DNA of 64,000 nucleotides from Dipteris shenzhenensis (taxonomy: Eukaryota > Polypodiophyta > Polypodiopsida > Gleicheniales): the NCBI GenBank assembly GCA_047967505.1, contig CM106541.1; one strand, 5' to 3'. Positions 34,818 to 46,869 of the stretch are shown one piece after another; position 1 is the stretch's first letter, and each line of letters opens with the position of its first letter. Both the position numbers and the translations under genes were made by a program. Below the pieces are notes generated by a model. The model made no database searches and had not been told where the DNA came from. It saw nothing but the letters and a program-made list of their open reading frames with translations.

Positions 34818-34985
34818 CCCCTCCATTAGCAAATTCTCCTGCAGCAGTCCCTCCATCAATGATAGCAGCCCCCCCTCCATCAACGAATTCCCCTGTAGTA
34901 GCTCCCTCCATCAACGATAGTAGCCCCCCCTCCATCAGCGAATTCTCTTGCAGCAGCTCCCTCCATCAGCAATAGAAGCCCCTCT
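34818..34985. repeat. ~57-bp tandem repeat, three copies
   Basis: Three imperfect copies of a unit containing GAATTCTCCTGCAGCAG, CTCCCTCCATCA and GATAGCAGCCCCCC. It follows the minisatellite within the same element and is built from related short motifs (CCCTCCATCA twice per unit). Confidence 0.75.
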
Positions 34986-35394
34986 TGCTTGCACACATCT
35001 CACCCAGCAACCCTGCTCCACCATCTTGCCTTGGAATGTATCTTCTCCTTCTGGCAGCCCTTGCCTTGGATCACAACTCCATCGTAGCAGCCCCTCTTGC
35101 TTGCACCGAGCTCTCCCTGCTCCACCATCTTGCCTTGGATCACATCTCCACCTCTTGGTAGCCCCTCTTCTAGTGAATTGTGCTAGCTTCCTGCTCCTGC
35201 CCACCTTTACACCCTGTGCCATCTCCACTCTCTTCGCCACCTAGGGCCATCTCCAACCCACTATGCCACCTCTCTTCTTCCACTGTGCCACCTCTCCATT
35301 GTGTTTCATCTTTTCTAGCTCCATCAATCTCCTCTTGTGTTCTCCTTGACTCCATCTCCTTGCAGTCACCCTGGTTGCTAATCCCCTTCTCAGC

Positions 35395-36070
35395 AGACGT
35401 CGTCATTAGCTCCCCTCCTCACTATCACCTCGCCAGCTCTCCTTCTTGGACCTCGACATTGACTCCCCTCCTCGTTATCACCTAGCCAACTTCCTTCTTG
35501 CCTCGTCATCAGCTCCCCTTCCTTTTGTGCTTCCTTTCTAGCCTCGTCATCAGCTCACCTTCCTACTTCAGCTCCCCTTCCTCTCATCATCTCACTTCTA
35601 CTTCATCATCAGCTCGTCTTCCTTTCTTGCTTCCTTTCTAGCCTTGTCATCAGCTCCCCTCCTCACTATCACCTCGCCAACTTTCCTTCTTGGACCTCGA
35701 CATCAACTCCCCTCCTCGTTATCACCTGGCCAACTTCCTTCTTGCCTCATCGTCAGCTCCCCTCCTTTCCTGCTTCCTTTCTAGTCTCGTCATCAGCTCA
35801 ACTTCCTCCTTCAGCTCCCCTTCCTCTCATCATCTCACTTCTACCTCAACATCAGCTTCCCTCCTTTTCTTGCTTCCTTTCTAGCCTCGTCATCAGCTCA
35901 CCTCCTGCTTTGACATAAGCTTCCCTCCTTTTCCTTCTTCCCTTCTTGCCTCGTCATCAGCTCACCTTCTTGCTTCGTCATCACTCCCCTTCCTACTTCG
36001 TCATCAGCTCCCCTTCCTGCTTAATCATCAGCTCCCCTTCCTGCTTCGTCATCAGCTCATCTTGTTTCTT
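35395..36070. repeat. Pyrimidine-rich tandem repeat around CGTCATCAGCTC
   Basis: Irregular direct repeats with the core TCGTCATCAGCTCCCCTCCT and spacers of CTTCCTTTCTTGC type. A larger duplication of about 240 bp is visible, since the block from ACCTCGCCAACTTTCC near 35680 repeats one near 35430. Part of the 3' region of the Tat-like element; no coding role seen. Confidence 0.75.
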
Positions 36071-36194
36071 CTTCATGCTTGAGAAGAAGCCCAAGTATAA
36101 GCCATAGTTGCCTAGAGATAAGCTCTTCACCCCTTTCTATATCGCCATGACGTCTCAAATAGCCTCTGCAATGCACATGACCTCACCCATGCCT

Positions 36195-36330
36195 ACAGCC
36201 TCTACAGTAGGGCCTATTACATCAGCCAGGCCGACTTCATCAGCAGAGCTAACTTCGACCAACTTCATCGGTAGGGCCGACTTCATTAGCAGGGCCAACT
36301 TCATTAGTGATGCATCCCCATCTTGGTCCG
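36195..36330. repeat. Short tandem repeat, GCCGACTTCATCAGC-type units
   Basis: About six imperfect units of 20-27 bp containing ACTTCATTAGCAGGGCC or variants. The plus strand reads as alternating ADFI and ANFI residues. It is a third separate tandem repeat family in the same 3' region. Confidence 0.65.
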
Positions 36331-36503
36331 GACATCACTATCATCTTGTATGAAGAGCCACTGCAATCAAGATAGCAGTGGGAGGTTCTTTCCACTCTCA
36401 GAGCTCCAGTGCCTCTTTTGACCATGGGGGCTCAGATTACACCCCCTCTGCATAGAGACCACATTCAAAAGGGTCAGGTGGGCTAACAGAGATACAGAGC
36501 CCT

Positions 36504-36900
36504 TTGATAACCACCCCTCCTCTCTCCCATATTTGGGTTTTGTTTAAACCTCTTCTGGATCCAAACCTCAAACTATCCTCGGTGTTGACATCTTTAGAGA
36601 TCCATACCCTTTGTCTAACTAAGTTCGACAAGGTCATCTTCCCTCCTATGGATGTGGAACTGTGTACAGAATTCATCAGATCTTACGACTCTGTCACAGA
36701 CACTTTTGAGTTCATGGGCTCCAGGTAGCTTCTCACACCCAATTTGGTCTCACAGTACATGGGGCTCCCTGCTCTCCCTATTCAGCTTCCTTCCGACGAT
36801 TCACCACATCTCCTTTCATTCCTTTCATAGTGCAAACCCAACAGGAGAGGATATGATTGCAAAAAGGTTTTGGAAGGTAGAAGCAGAGAAACAGTGATCA
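36504..36900 (+). pseudogene. ORF-like stretch between integrase and 3' LTR, unknown function
   Basis: Plus-strand reading gives IHTLCLTKFDKVIFPPMDVE, CTEFIRSYDSVTDTFEFMGS, a TAG stop at about 36726, then LLTPNLVSQYMGLPALPIQL in the same frame. The pattern of a hydrophobic stretch, an F-x-F-x-G turn and an I/V-x-x-x-x-GLP motif recalls a putative plant transposon protein domain found in some Ty3/gypsy elements, but I cannot confirm it. It may be an extra ORF of this Tat-like family. Confidence 0.35.
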
Positions 36901-38103
36901 CTCGCTACTTCTTCACTTGCTTCTATTCAACACCCCGGCATTACTACATCACGAAAGGTATCTGTCTTGCTCTCAATGCTCTCTTCACCATCACTTAGTA
37001 TGATTTTGCATCCCTCTTCTGCATCCCTCTTCTATTCAACATTTCGGGCCACTGTTCAAAATTGCACACGTAGAGGCACACACACATGTACTTCTGGACC
37101 TCACCTCACCTACCTCTTGCACCGGTGGCGGGCTGCAACACCTGCACTTTTTCCTCCACCTTCACATACTTCATCTTCTCCTCACCATCCACCTTCCGCC
37201 CCTATGGTTCCCCACTTGAGATCAGCTCCACTGGCTCTTAGTGTGGCCCTAGCATCCCGGGCCTCCGCTGCATCAATCTTTGTCCCCTCTTCCTCTCCAG
37301 TCTCCATACCCACTCTTGCTCCACCCACATCTATAGCATAGGTTTCTGAGCCATCCCCTCTTGGGCCAGCCTCTGGAGCTTTGTCATCCGTTGCTCATGC
37401 AGGATTGCCTCTCCATCCATCCCCTTCGAGGCAGATTTTGATTTCCCTGATGATGTTCTTCTGGTCACTCCCCTGCCCTCTTCAGGTCTCATTCACCATG
37501 GCATGACATTACCACTTACCTCCCCCGCAGTCATGACCATTCCCCGTCCGATCATCTCATCAGGGTCGGTAGGGTGCAAAGATATGGACATTGGCACCAC
37601 AACTTAGGGGGATCCATCGACATAAGTTATGGCAGCGGGGACCTCTGCCTTGGGATCTTGTGGTGGAGAGGCATCAGAGCGACAAGTTATTGAACTTGAA
37701 TCTTACTTTGGGAGCCATTGGTGAGGCGAAGATGCCACATCGGGTGTCTCGACGACTAAGTATAGAGGCTGCTGAATAGGACCTACTAGAAAATTGACCT
37801 AGCAAGGTTATTTTTGTTGGGGGTAAGATACCTTTTTAAGCTGATTGTCCTCCACTTCCTTAGAATAATATGTTGGATACCTACTTCGCATCCTCCTCAG
37901 GAGATCTATTCACCCATGAGGCCCAGATAGAGAAATAGAGCCAGGAACACAAACGGCTATTGTATGCATTAAAGCAGAAGCGGTCTCCTATTTGCATAGA
38001 GGAGGAGGACCTGGACCAATTTTCACACTTCCCTTGCAAGAGACAATTGCTTCCAACAAGAAAGCATCCCGAGCTCCAAGTTGTTACTTAGACATCGACA
38101 CAC
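36901..38103. other. 3' internal region of the Tat-like element, no clear gene
   Basis: Ser/Pro-rich open frames (37.0-37.34 kb plus) without motif, then sequence with many stops up to the 3' LTR. No convincing polypurine tract sits directly before 38104; the closest purine-rich run is GAGGAGGAGGACCTGG near 38000. Confidence 0.5.
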
Positions 38104-38824
38104 TGTCGCAACCAACTAGTGTCAGGAGCACATGGATTAGATAGGAGAACACATGGAGCATGGGATTCATTGACCCAGAACAGGCTGGAATGTTGCAGAA
38201 GCCATCAAGGGCAGAGCGGCCCACAAACGGTGGAACGGCTAAGTATGGCTAAGGATGCAAGAAGACATCCAATAGGAAGAAGGAGAGGAGATTGGAAGTA
38301 GGGGGTGGAGCAGAGGAGGAGAAGGTGAAGAGGGGGAAAGGGGGAAGGACGTTCTGGTAGGGGCGGGAGGCGTGAGTGAAGGAGTGAGAGGCTAGAGTCA
38401 AGATCTCACCTCGTGTGTATCTTCATCGGGTGTATGTCATCTTGCTTTCTAATGAATTAGGCTACTCCCCATCTCTGCTCGCTACTCTAAAATCTCTTTC
38501 TGTTGTGTTCTCCTCCCCTCCTCTCCCTTCACTTAGCACAATGAACCTGTGTCATGTGGTTGAATTTCTTTGCCGTTCATGTCGAGGGTTGGCTTTTATG
38601 ATGTTGTTCCACTTTGGTCTTCTTCTTGCTCACATCACTTTAGCACTTGTACCGCTTGCACATAGTTGACACCATCTACTGCTTGCACATAGTTGACACC
38701 ATCGACTAGCACTCGCCTATGTACCATTAGTGACACTTATGGCATGTCTTACTCGCTTCTCGCACCAATGGCCCTAGGCCTCTGGTGATACTTTCGAAAG
38801 TGTTAGGAACCCCCCCCTCAGACA
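38104..38824 (+). repeat. 3' LTR of the Tat-like element
   Basis: Starts TGTCGCAACC and ends CAGACA, giving TGTC...GACA ends, and matches 23850-24580 throughout, with small indels and scattered transitions. Shares the G-rich tract and the C run close to its end. Beyond it the sequence no longer matches the interior after the 5' LTR, which fixes the boundary at 38824. Confidence 0.85.
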
Positions 38825-39089
38825 AGCACTAAAGGGATACTATGCTCACTACCCTCATATGGGAGCCCAAGGGCAGGCATAGCCTCTTGTTGCTATAACT
38901 ACTATGCAAGCCTTGAAGGTGGTTGCCCCCAATTAGAAGGCAATACATCACTTATATGTAATGTCTTGAAACACCTTAAAGAGGTAGCTACAAGTTCTAG
39001 AGGAGGTAAGGAATATAATTATACTTCTTGCGAGATGCATGCGAGTTATTTGTCCAATAATAGGCTAAGCAAGAAGGGTGGGTTAGGGA

Positions 39090-41880
39090 GTAGTGTGAGT
39101 GTGCCTTTGTTGCCTTGGAATGTCAATGGATGCTGCGATGATATGTTGAACCAAAAAAGTTGCTTATCAGTAGTGAAATTTCTTACAGTGTGAAGAATTT
39201 TGCACGGCTATTTTATTTAAATGGGGTGATAGTGTCGATGCTATTGTTAATCCTTGTGCTAAGCGGGATGTTGCAGTAAGGGGGCTATCGTGTTGGCTTG
39301 AGAATGGGATGTGCAGCATCATGCCACAAGGCATATGGTTGAGGAAAAGTTTTCGAAGATTAGGGAGGTGTTTTGGGTGGCATTTGATGATATTCCATGC
39401 GATCTATATTGTTGGTGGAGGTGGAGGAGGCTCTACTGGGTTTGTCAGCATGGGAGAGCTGAATAGCTCAAATCAAAAACAAAAAGTTGTGGCTTACATT
39501 CGGAGATTTGAATTTTTTCCCGATTTGTCAAGAGAGAGAACTTTGGAGAAATGGTGGATAGGGTCATAGGTTAGAATGAGAACTTGATAATTGACTTCTA
39601 GCACATTGTTGAAGTTTTTTCGATAGGATTGGGGGAGGTGGTAGATTTTGGCTAGTTCATAGGCTCAAGCTTGGGTAGAGAAGTGGTAGGATATGTTATT
39701 TGAGCTAGATTGTAGGCTAATGGAGGTTCAAAGGCAAAGTTTGTCTAGGTCTCTCTCGGAGAAAGAGCTTTGGGAAGCGATGCTGCAATTGACGAGGATA
39801 AGTCTCTAGGGCTAGATGGATTGACCACGAGTTTTTGGTTTTTATTTTGGAAGCTCATTAAGAGGGATTTGGTGGAAATGGAAAATGATGTAGTGCAAAA
39901 AGGGTCTCTGTCAGAAAATGTGAAAATAGGGTTTGTGAAGCTATTCTCGAAGCATTAAAACATGCTGCCATTGGGAGATTGGAGGCCTATACAAGATTAT
40001 TGCTAAAGCTTTAGAGTTAGAATCTGGGATATTTTTATGTTGGTTGTAGACCCTGAATAGAATGGATTTATTAAATCTAGAGACATCTTATAAACCATCC
40101 TTAATGTTTCTTTTGTCTTAAACTTTGGCTCCTCTTCAGCTCAATGCTATACGTGTTTCGTTTGGCTTTGGATAAGGCATACAATAGAATAAGATGGGAC
40201 TATATTCTTGCCATTTTGAATGGTTTGGTCGGTATGTGGTCTGAGGTGAGTTACTTGTTTAGGGATGCTTTAGCTATTCTATGTTTGAATGGAGGAGTTG
40301 TAGGTATATATCTTTTTAGGGCATTGGTGAGGCAAGGATTCCCTTTTGCTCCCTTTTTGTTCACCCTTTGCACTATGCCATTGCTGAATTGTTACAAAAA
40401 AAAAGTGGAAAAGTGGCTCATTAGAGGTGTGGTTCTACCTGAGTTTTGCCTTTGGGCAGGTAGGTTTTCCCTCAGCTCTCTGCAAATGACATAAATGCTT
40501 TCTCTCGGGAGAGTCAAAATAATGTGGTCAGCCTTTGTAATATTTTGAGCAAAATTTTGTGAGACCTTGAGTTTTAAATGAAATTAGTCTAAATCATTTA
40601 CTTTGAAGATTGATCAAAGTTCCCTTTTAGATTCGGCTGCTACCTTTTAATTAAATGGATTGAAAGGGGTGTTGTCATCGGGTATCTCCTAGAGGCTTGG
40701 GCCTACCCCTTAGATAATATTTCAACTGGTTTAAGGAGAAAATCCTGCAAAAGATGTGGGATTTGGTATGGAAATTGTTTGGGAAAATACTAGGGTCCTA
40801 TTGATTCAAGATGTGTAGGCAGCTTGTACTACCTATTTTGCTTCCCTGTGTGACTTCAATAAGAGTCATTGGATAGAAATTGAATAGTTTTTGCATGCCC
40901 TCTTATGGTCTAAGGAGGGGGGCAAAGTGTTAGATGCGTTACATCCCTTGGGGACCTCTTTAGTTACCAAAGTTGAGAGGTGGTGTTAGTTTTACCAAAT
41001 GTAGGGCTAAAGAATCTATTCCTATTATGGACCTCATTTGTTTGAGTGTAATATCCCATGGGTGGATTGTTTTGTGGAAAATGGGAAAGCTAGAGGCATT
41101 GGGACTTGGACGGGTCTCTCTTGGTATGACAGAGTGTGTTCATGGTTTCTTGATAACATTGTGGGTTCAAACTTAATGTTGAGATTAGTGGAATCTTGGA
41201 AGGGGTGTGGTTGTATGATTTCTTTGAGAAGGAGCTCAAGCTTGCATGGTGATGCAAGTCTTTGGTGTGGTTGAGTAGTTACCATAGGGAATGAACCACT
41301 TGCTTTTTTGGGTCTACCATGGGCTTGGAGTCTGTAGAGAAAAGGAGTGTGCTCTCGGTTGCAAGTTTGGGAGGCAAGGTTGGCTTGTTGGAAGTCACTA
41401 TTGGATGTTACTTTGCCTAGTGATAGGGAGGTGGCTTTGATTTCTTTGGTGAGAACTTGGATCCCCAAAAAATGGCCATCCAATTGTGTGGTCTTGTTGG
41501 AATGACAAGTGAATCAATGGTGTACTGGGAAGATGAGTTTAAGAAAGGTATCCTTAAGGCTAATCTATAGAAGGCACATGGAGAGGCATTTGATGGCAAC
41601 ATCCTTCAATGCTAAGTGGAATTTAAGATGCAGCCATGGTTGATGGGAAGCTTGTGCCTCAAGGATATTTGGAAGGGCTACAAGCTAGTAAAGCTAGCTT
41701 TCTCTTGTGGAAAGTTTTACATATGTGGTTGCCGCTAGGGGATAGATTAGCTAAATGGTTGGGGATTAACCCTAGTTATCCACTATGTGGGGTGGTTGTT
41801 GAAGACATATACCATCTGATGTGGTCATTCCCAATTACCAAGGTGCCTTGTGGAAGGTGTTATTAGAAAGGTGGACTTTA
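39090..41880 (+). mobile_element. LINE-2, L1-like non-LTR retrotransposon, heavily decayed
   Basis: Plus-strand pieces: LPWNVNG (endonuclease start, 39112), KSLGLDGLTTSFWFLFWKLI (RT block 1, about 39800), RLALDKAYNRIRWDYILAIL (the LDKAYDRV block, about 40160), LVRQGFPFAPFLFTL (about 40330), and SANDINAFS (40479-40505) where the catalytic ADD is expected, so one aspartate codon is now AAT (Asn). The C-terminal zf-RVT zone reads ASFLLWKVLHMWLPLGDRLA and CGVVVEDIYHLMWSFP (41.7-41.84 kb). The middle of the endonuclease is deleted, and stops are frequent. No poly(A) tail or target duplication was identified. Confidence 0.8.
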
Positions 41881-42059
41881 TGGCATGCTTCTCCTTGAAG
41901 ACCAATCGGAACCCAGTTCTCACTGGAGATCCTATCAACCTTGGCTACTTGTTGGCTATGCATCCATGCCAAATGTTGTGTTTCTGTTAGTGTGGACCAT
42001 GCGTAATCAGATTGTTTTTTTATAAGTTGGGGTGGTTGGGATGGTATGGACATTAATGG

Positions 42060-43620
42060 TTACTATGTTGAAGTCTAATCTACTAGACCTTAGTGTGGTT
42101 TTTGACTTGAGAGATTCATTGGTTGGATCTCATCTACTTGAATTGAACTCAGTGTTTTGCATGATCAGGTATGTCTTGGCTATTATTGCACTATAGGCCA
42201 CAGGCAATTTGCCCTTATAGTTGGCCACATTTTGCATTTTGGTCCTTTTGGGGGGCTGACCTCCCCCTTTATAAATCGGTGTATTTTTCTTTATTTTTTC
42301 AATAAATGAGCTTAAATAATCTCTCCTCACATTTTTCAAGCCCTGCTCCAGGATAATTCCCTCTCCCAATCGACACTTTAGTAGTGCAAACAAGCATGCA
42401 TACAATGCTTTCTCATTTAAGCATAACTGAGGATGCTAGGATGGTTGCTCCTAAAAATTGGTTTTGTCTTCATTTTTATCTTTTTAAATTCTATATATGG
42501 CTAAAATAAATTCTTTGTTATACTAAAAGGCTGATCAAAAGGCAACACATTAAGAGAATGAAAAAATCCAAAACCTAAACTACACCATGGTTGCACAAAC
42601 CTTGACAAAATGATCAAAGCAACCTATGGATGTGATAAAATATCCTCGTTGATGTAAACCCTTGTTGCACTAAAAGTCAACTAAACACATTAAGAGATAG
42701 AAACATATCATAATTGTACAAATGATTTATAAAAAAATCACAAATGCACTAGAGAAAAGTGTCTCCAAGCAAACATCGTATAAGAGAGTAATACCAAGTC
42801 ATGCCACATGTGTTATTATAGAAGTAATCCCAAAGCTCTAGGCATAAATGGCATCACAAAGATTCAATCTAGCACATGATTTGTCCTAAATACAATCCTA
42901 GGTGCTTCACATGAAGTGTGAAGGAGGTTAATTTAGCTAGTTATAATAATATCAAAAATATGAAAAATTGGCCATCCAAAACCAAGATCTATGAACAAGA
43001 TATGATTCACACTTATGCTATATATGAGCACAAAAACAATGCCATGTGGAGAATTTGAGATTTGGTCAAGATGAATACCTTAGACCCACTCTTGTTGCAC
43101 TCTCACTTTCCAACACTTGCCATTGCTCTATTACTTCTATTGAATTCCTTGTATTCATCTCATACACAATAAATAAAGGTGACATTATTGTAGTTCTATT
43201 TGGGATATTATTGTAAGCACTTCAATTCATGCCAAGCTTATATTCCATTGGTTGGATATTTCTATGCAAAATTTCCAAGCTTTTGTTGACTATCTCTAAC
43301 AATCCATCATGTTTTTGACATCGTATTGCAACTTTGGTCCAAATTTACGTCACAACCTCTTCCAAAAATAATTCATGATTCTAGTATCATTATCACACAT
43401 GTTACATTGTGAGCAGTCATCAAACATGCAAATACTCACTAACCATATCTCAACTACTAGAGCAACATTTGTTGCCAACAATAAAGTAACTAAAAGAATA
43501 TCGATGTCTACTTGGGTGTCTTACTCTTCCATTTGCAACCAACATCACTTGTTGAGATTTTGAAAAGTCTTAAAGGCCTCCTAATAAAGAGATCCTAGAT
43601 GGGTATTACAAAAGTAAAGT
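42060..43620. other. AT-rich stretch without a recognised gene
   Basis: No coding family, splice-linked exon or structural RNA was recognised. Sequence is AT-rich with short chance frames. A minus-strand frame of 91 codons near 42.13-42.4 kb has no motif. Confidence 0.5.
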
Positions 43621-43622
43621 GA

Positions 43623-45000
43623 GTGGAATTTGTCAATAAATCACCAAAAAGTCAAGAGGGTCTTCTAAAGGTCATCGATGTGAACAAGTCCACTCTCCCA
43701 CTTCATGCTATATTGGAGGAATGGGTATGCCATAATGAAAACAGGTGGATTGCAATAAAATGCTCAATAAAAGGGATAAAATCTATAGTTGCATCAATTT
43801 ACGCTCCTACTAGAACTCAAGACAAAAAGAGGACATGGGAAGCTCTCAATATTTTGGATGGGAATGCATACAGTCATTCTTGGTGACATTAACATGTTAG
43901 AGTCCAATTCAAATAGATGGCATGGCAAAGGAACTATTATTAGAGGATCAAAACTCTTGAGCTGGGATGCTTTAATGAACACTTTACGCTTAGTTGACCC
44001 TGGCACTCAATTGTATGTGGTCAAATAGACAAATCGGGGATTTAAGGAGGGAGGAAAGACTAGACAGAGCTTACATGTCACAAGATTTACTGTGTATGGC
44101 TACTAGGATAAATACTCAAACCTTCTCTTTGCTTACTATATAAATCATAAATAAGTGCTTCAGGCTTGTGGTTTTGGGACAAGAAAAAAGTCTACCTCTT
44201 GCTTTAAAGCTGACCCCTCTATTTTTTTCTTAAAGACTATATAGAGACAAATCTTTGCAGTGTAGAATACGCCTTGGGATGCAGTAGTATTTGATACAGA
44301 GTGGTGTCTAAAAACAATAGAGGAAACTTAAAGTATTCTAAAAAGTTCTAGGATGAATAGAGCCACAATAAGAGCATAGAGGATGGATAGAATCGCAATG
44401 ACTATTAAAGATATAGAATTATAGGCTAGACAAGGAGATGTCAATGCTCTAAGAAAACATTTTATAGACCAAGAAGGAGCTCAAGAGGCTAGAACAGATC
44501 AGAGTGCAGGATGCAAAGTTTTACTTTAGAGAATGGTGGGCAGGTAAAATAGATAGACCATCAAAAGAAAATTCTAGACTTATTAGAAGAAAGAGAGACA
44601 ATAAAGTGATTCCCTTGATTGAAGATGACAACTCTTTTAGCAAAAATGAGGAAGAAAACATGCAATTTATGAGACAACACTTTCAAGCTCTCATCTCAAA
44701 AAGCATTCGGATGATTGAGGAGGTTACTTTAGCTAGAATGAGTTGTTAAGAGGCTAGGAAAAAATCTGTGCAAAATTTTGACATTTTCTTCTTGAAGCCC
44801 CTTTGACCATTAAAGAGCTCAAAGAGGCTATTTTTGTTATGAAAGATGGTAAAACTCCAAGGGAGGATAGGCTACATATTGAATGCTATAAAGTTTTTTT
44901 GAAGGCTATTGGCTACAAGCTACTTACAATTTGGCAAGAAAGTATTCAAGATAAGCAACTAGTGGCTTAGATAAATGGAGGGAAAATTAAGTTTATACCT
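43623..45000 (+). mobile_element. LINE-3 fragment: endonuclease to start of RT
   Basis: Plus strand: VASIYAPTRTQDKKRTWEAL (about 43780), then after a shift GDINMLESNSNRWHG (43884-43928; the GDFN motif with I for F), which belong to an EEP endonuclease. Downstream FYFREWWAGKIDRPSKENSR and EEENMQFMRQHFQALIS match the linker region, and PLTIKELKEAIFVMKDGKTP (about 44805) is the first RT block. The copy stops before the RT palm near 45.0 kb, so it is truncated at its 3' side or cut by a later rearrangement. It differs from LINE-2 in sequence. Confidence 0.75.
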
Positions 45001-45440
45001 GACTCAAATGCAGTTATATGACCCCATTAGTTGGAAGTTTATTTTGTTGCATGATCTTGCAAAAGTTAAGCAAGCTTAGTAAAATTTTATCAATATTCAT
45101 GTTGCATGCTTCATTTGGCTTTCTAGGAATGCTTACTACTTTAAAAATAAGGATACTAATGTTGAAGCTAAACTTATCTCAAGATTTCAAGCTGTACAAC
45201 AAGGACCATGACCTACAGCAAGCATGCTAGAGATTGCCATTACAGAGGTAATCCATAGATCACATCTAAATCAGACTTAGATTGATGCTAAAGCTTGGGA
45301 TATTTATAGTGATGAAAATTCTCTCGTTATTCTCAAATGGAGTAGCTTTTTCTTGCTATACATGCTATCACATGCTACCTTGCTAGTTTTTTGCAAACAT
45401 ATATAGAAAATAGATGTTGCCTTTTTCTTTGATGACTTGA
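45001..45440. other. No gene seen between LINE-3 and the chromovirus piece
   Basis: AT-rich sequence of unclear origin; may contain the decayed 3' part of LINE-3. Chromovirus gag, expected just upstream of the protease that starts near 45460, is not recognisable here. Confidence 0.4.
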
Positions 45441-45453
45441 ATATTCCCTCAGG

Positions 45454-46645
45454 TTGAGGATGAATGTAATAGCACTATTGCATGAAAAAGAACATAGTGT
45501 CTTATTTGATGATGGAAGCACCCATGATTTCATTTCACAACGTTTAGTTGAAAAGTTAGGGCTCACAACCATCAAAACAAAATATAAAGTCAAATCAGCT
45601 TTTCAAGGATCGAATTATAATTATTTGCAAATGGTTAAGGATCTTGATGCGACTTTAGGGCCATTAGTTGAGAGCCGTGATTTCTTAATCGCTCCTTTGC
45701 ATGAGCAAGATCTCATTCTAGGGATGCCTTGGTGCATCAATCATAATGCCAAACCGGATTTTGGCCTATATTGTCACATACCCAAGCTAAAAGAGCTTTA
45801 CACAAACGTGAGAAGACATATCTGGTTATGGTCAATAAGATTGAGGCTAGTCTTGAGACTAAGAAAACTAAGCAAGAGCCTTTGGATCCTTTTCTAGCTA
45901 CCTATGACGACTGCTTTATGGAAGACTTACCCCCTGGCCTACCTCAATATAGACCTGAGGATCATAAGATTGACATTATTCTAGGTAGTGCACCACTGTG
46001 TAAATCACCATATAGACACAATCCTACTGAGCAGCAAGAGATTCAATTCCAAATAGAAGATCTTTTGGCTAGAGGCCTAATTCAACCTAGTAGCTCACCA
46101 TTTGGGGCACCCGTTCTCCTTGTCAAGAAGAAAAATGGAACTTTCCAAATGTGCATTGATTATCGTGCCTTAAATAAAATCACTGTGAAAAATTGATACC
46201 CCATTCCGAGAGTTGATGATCTACTACTCAAGTTGAAAGGATCCATAATCTTTAGCAAGATCGATCTTAAGTCAGGATATCATCAAGTGAGAGTGATCGA
46301 GCCCGATATTTTCAAGACTACTCTTAGAACCCAAATTGGTCACTATGAATTTCTTGTTATGCCTTTTGGATTGACCAATGCACCTGCAACATTTAGTCGG
46401 ATGATGAATCATGTCTTCCTACCCTATTAAGATTTTGTGGTAGTTTTCTTTGATGATATCATGATTTATAGCAAGAGTCGAGAGGAACATGAGAAACACT
46501 TGGATATTGTTTTCTCTCTCTTACATGAGAACCAACTGTATGCCGATCTGGAGAAAAGTTCTTTTTTCTAGCCTGAAATTGAATATCTTGGACACATCGT
46601 TTGAGTTGAAGGCATTTGAGTAGATCTGAAGAAGGTAGAAGTGAC
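45454..46645 (+). mobile_element. Chromovirus (Ty3/gypsy), protease and RT half
   Basis: Plus strand. Protease: VLFDDGSTHDFISQ (about 45500; DDGST where the family has DSG), with [12 protein letters not shown]. After a frameshift near 45.8 kb RT follows: [63 protein letters not shown], then a stop (46195), [57 protein letters not shown] (about 46440-46475; catalytic FFDD) and [20 protein letters not shown] and [11 protein letters not shown] are typical chromovirus blocks. It stops at about 46645 after VDLKKVEV. RNase H and integrase, which should follow, lie on the minus strand at 48.19-50.2 kb. Confidence 0.85.
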
Positions 46646-46734
46646 ACAAGTGCTTGTTCTTCTGCTCATGAGACAACAAAATGCATGAAATAGGCAACCA
46701 ATGGGGTCCTCATTTTGCTGTATGTATATACATA

Positions 46735-46793
46735 CATATATATCTATATGTCCATATATATGTATATATATATATATATGTATATGTATACAG

Positions 46794-46827
<34 letters not shown>

Positions 46828-46855
46828 GTATGTATGTATGTATGTATATATTCAT
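46735..46855. repeat. Compound (TA)n-(CA)n-(ATGT)n microsatellite
   Basis: TA-rich run (46735-46790), then CA dinucleotides at 46793-46818, then ATGT units to about 46850. It lies about 100 bases after the end of the chromovirus RT half. The (CA) run is complementary in direction to the (TG) run at 50202-50225, near the other chromovirus half. Confidence 0.9.
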
Positions 46856-46869
46856 GCATACAGTTTTGA

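Larger units (their letters stand above)
23850..38824 (+). mobile_element. Ty3/gypsy Tat-like LTR retrotransposon, ~15 kb
   Basis: Two direct repeats of about 721-731 bp (23850-24580 and 38104-38824) bound a plus-strand interior with gag, a decayed protease region, RT, RNase H and integrase in that order, which defines Ty3/gypsy. The RT carries FAWSYKDLKG-like, PNYGKAVHADIQKM and RFPLPFTDRVLETVA blocks, and RNase H ends in RVSRWIFLFQEFDFDIL and ADHLSRI, both typical of the Tat/Athila group. Between integrase and the 3' LTR lie 8.6 kb of tandem repeats and an ORF-like stretch; long 3' regions rich in tandem repeats are known for Tat/Ogre elements. No matching target-site duplication was found (CCAAC before, AGCAC after). 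Many stops make it non-autonomous. Confidence 0.85.
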
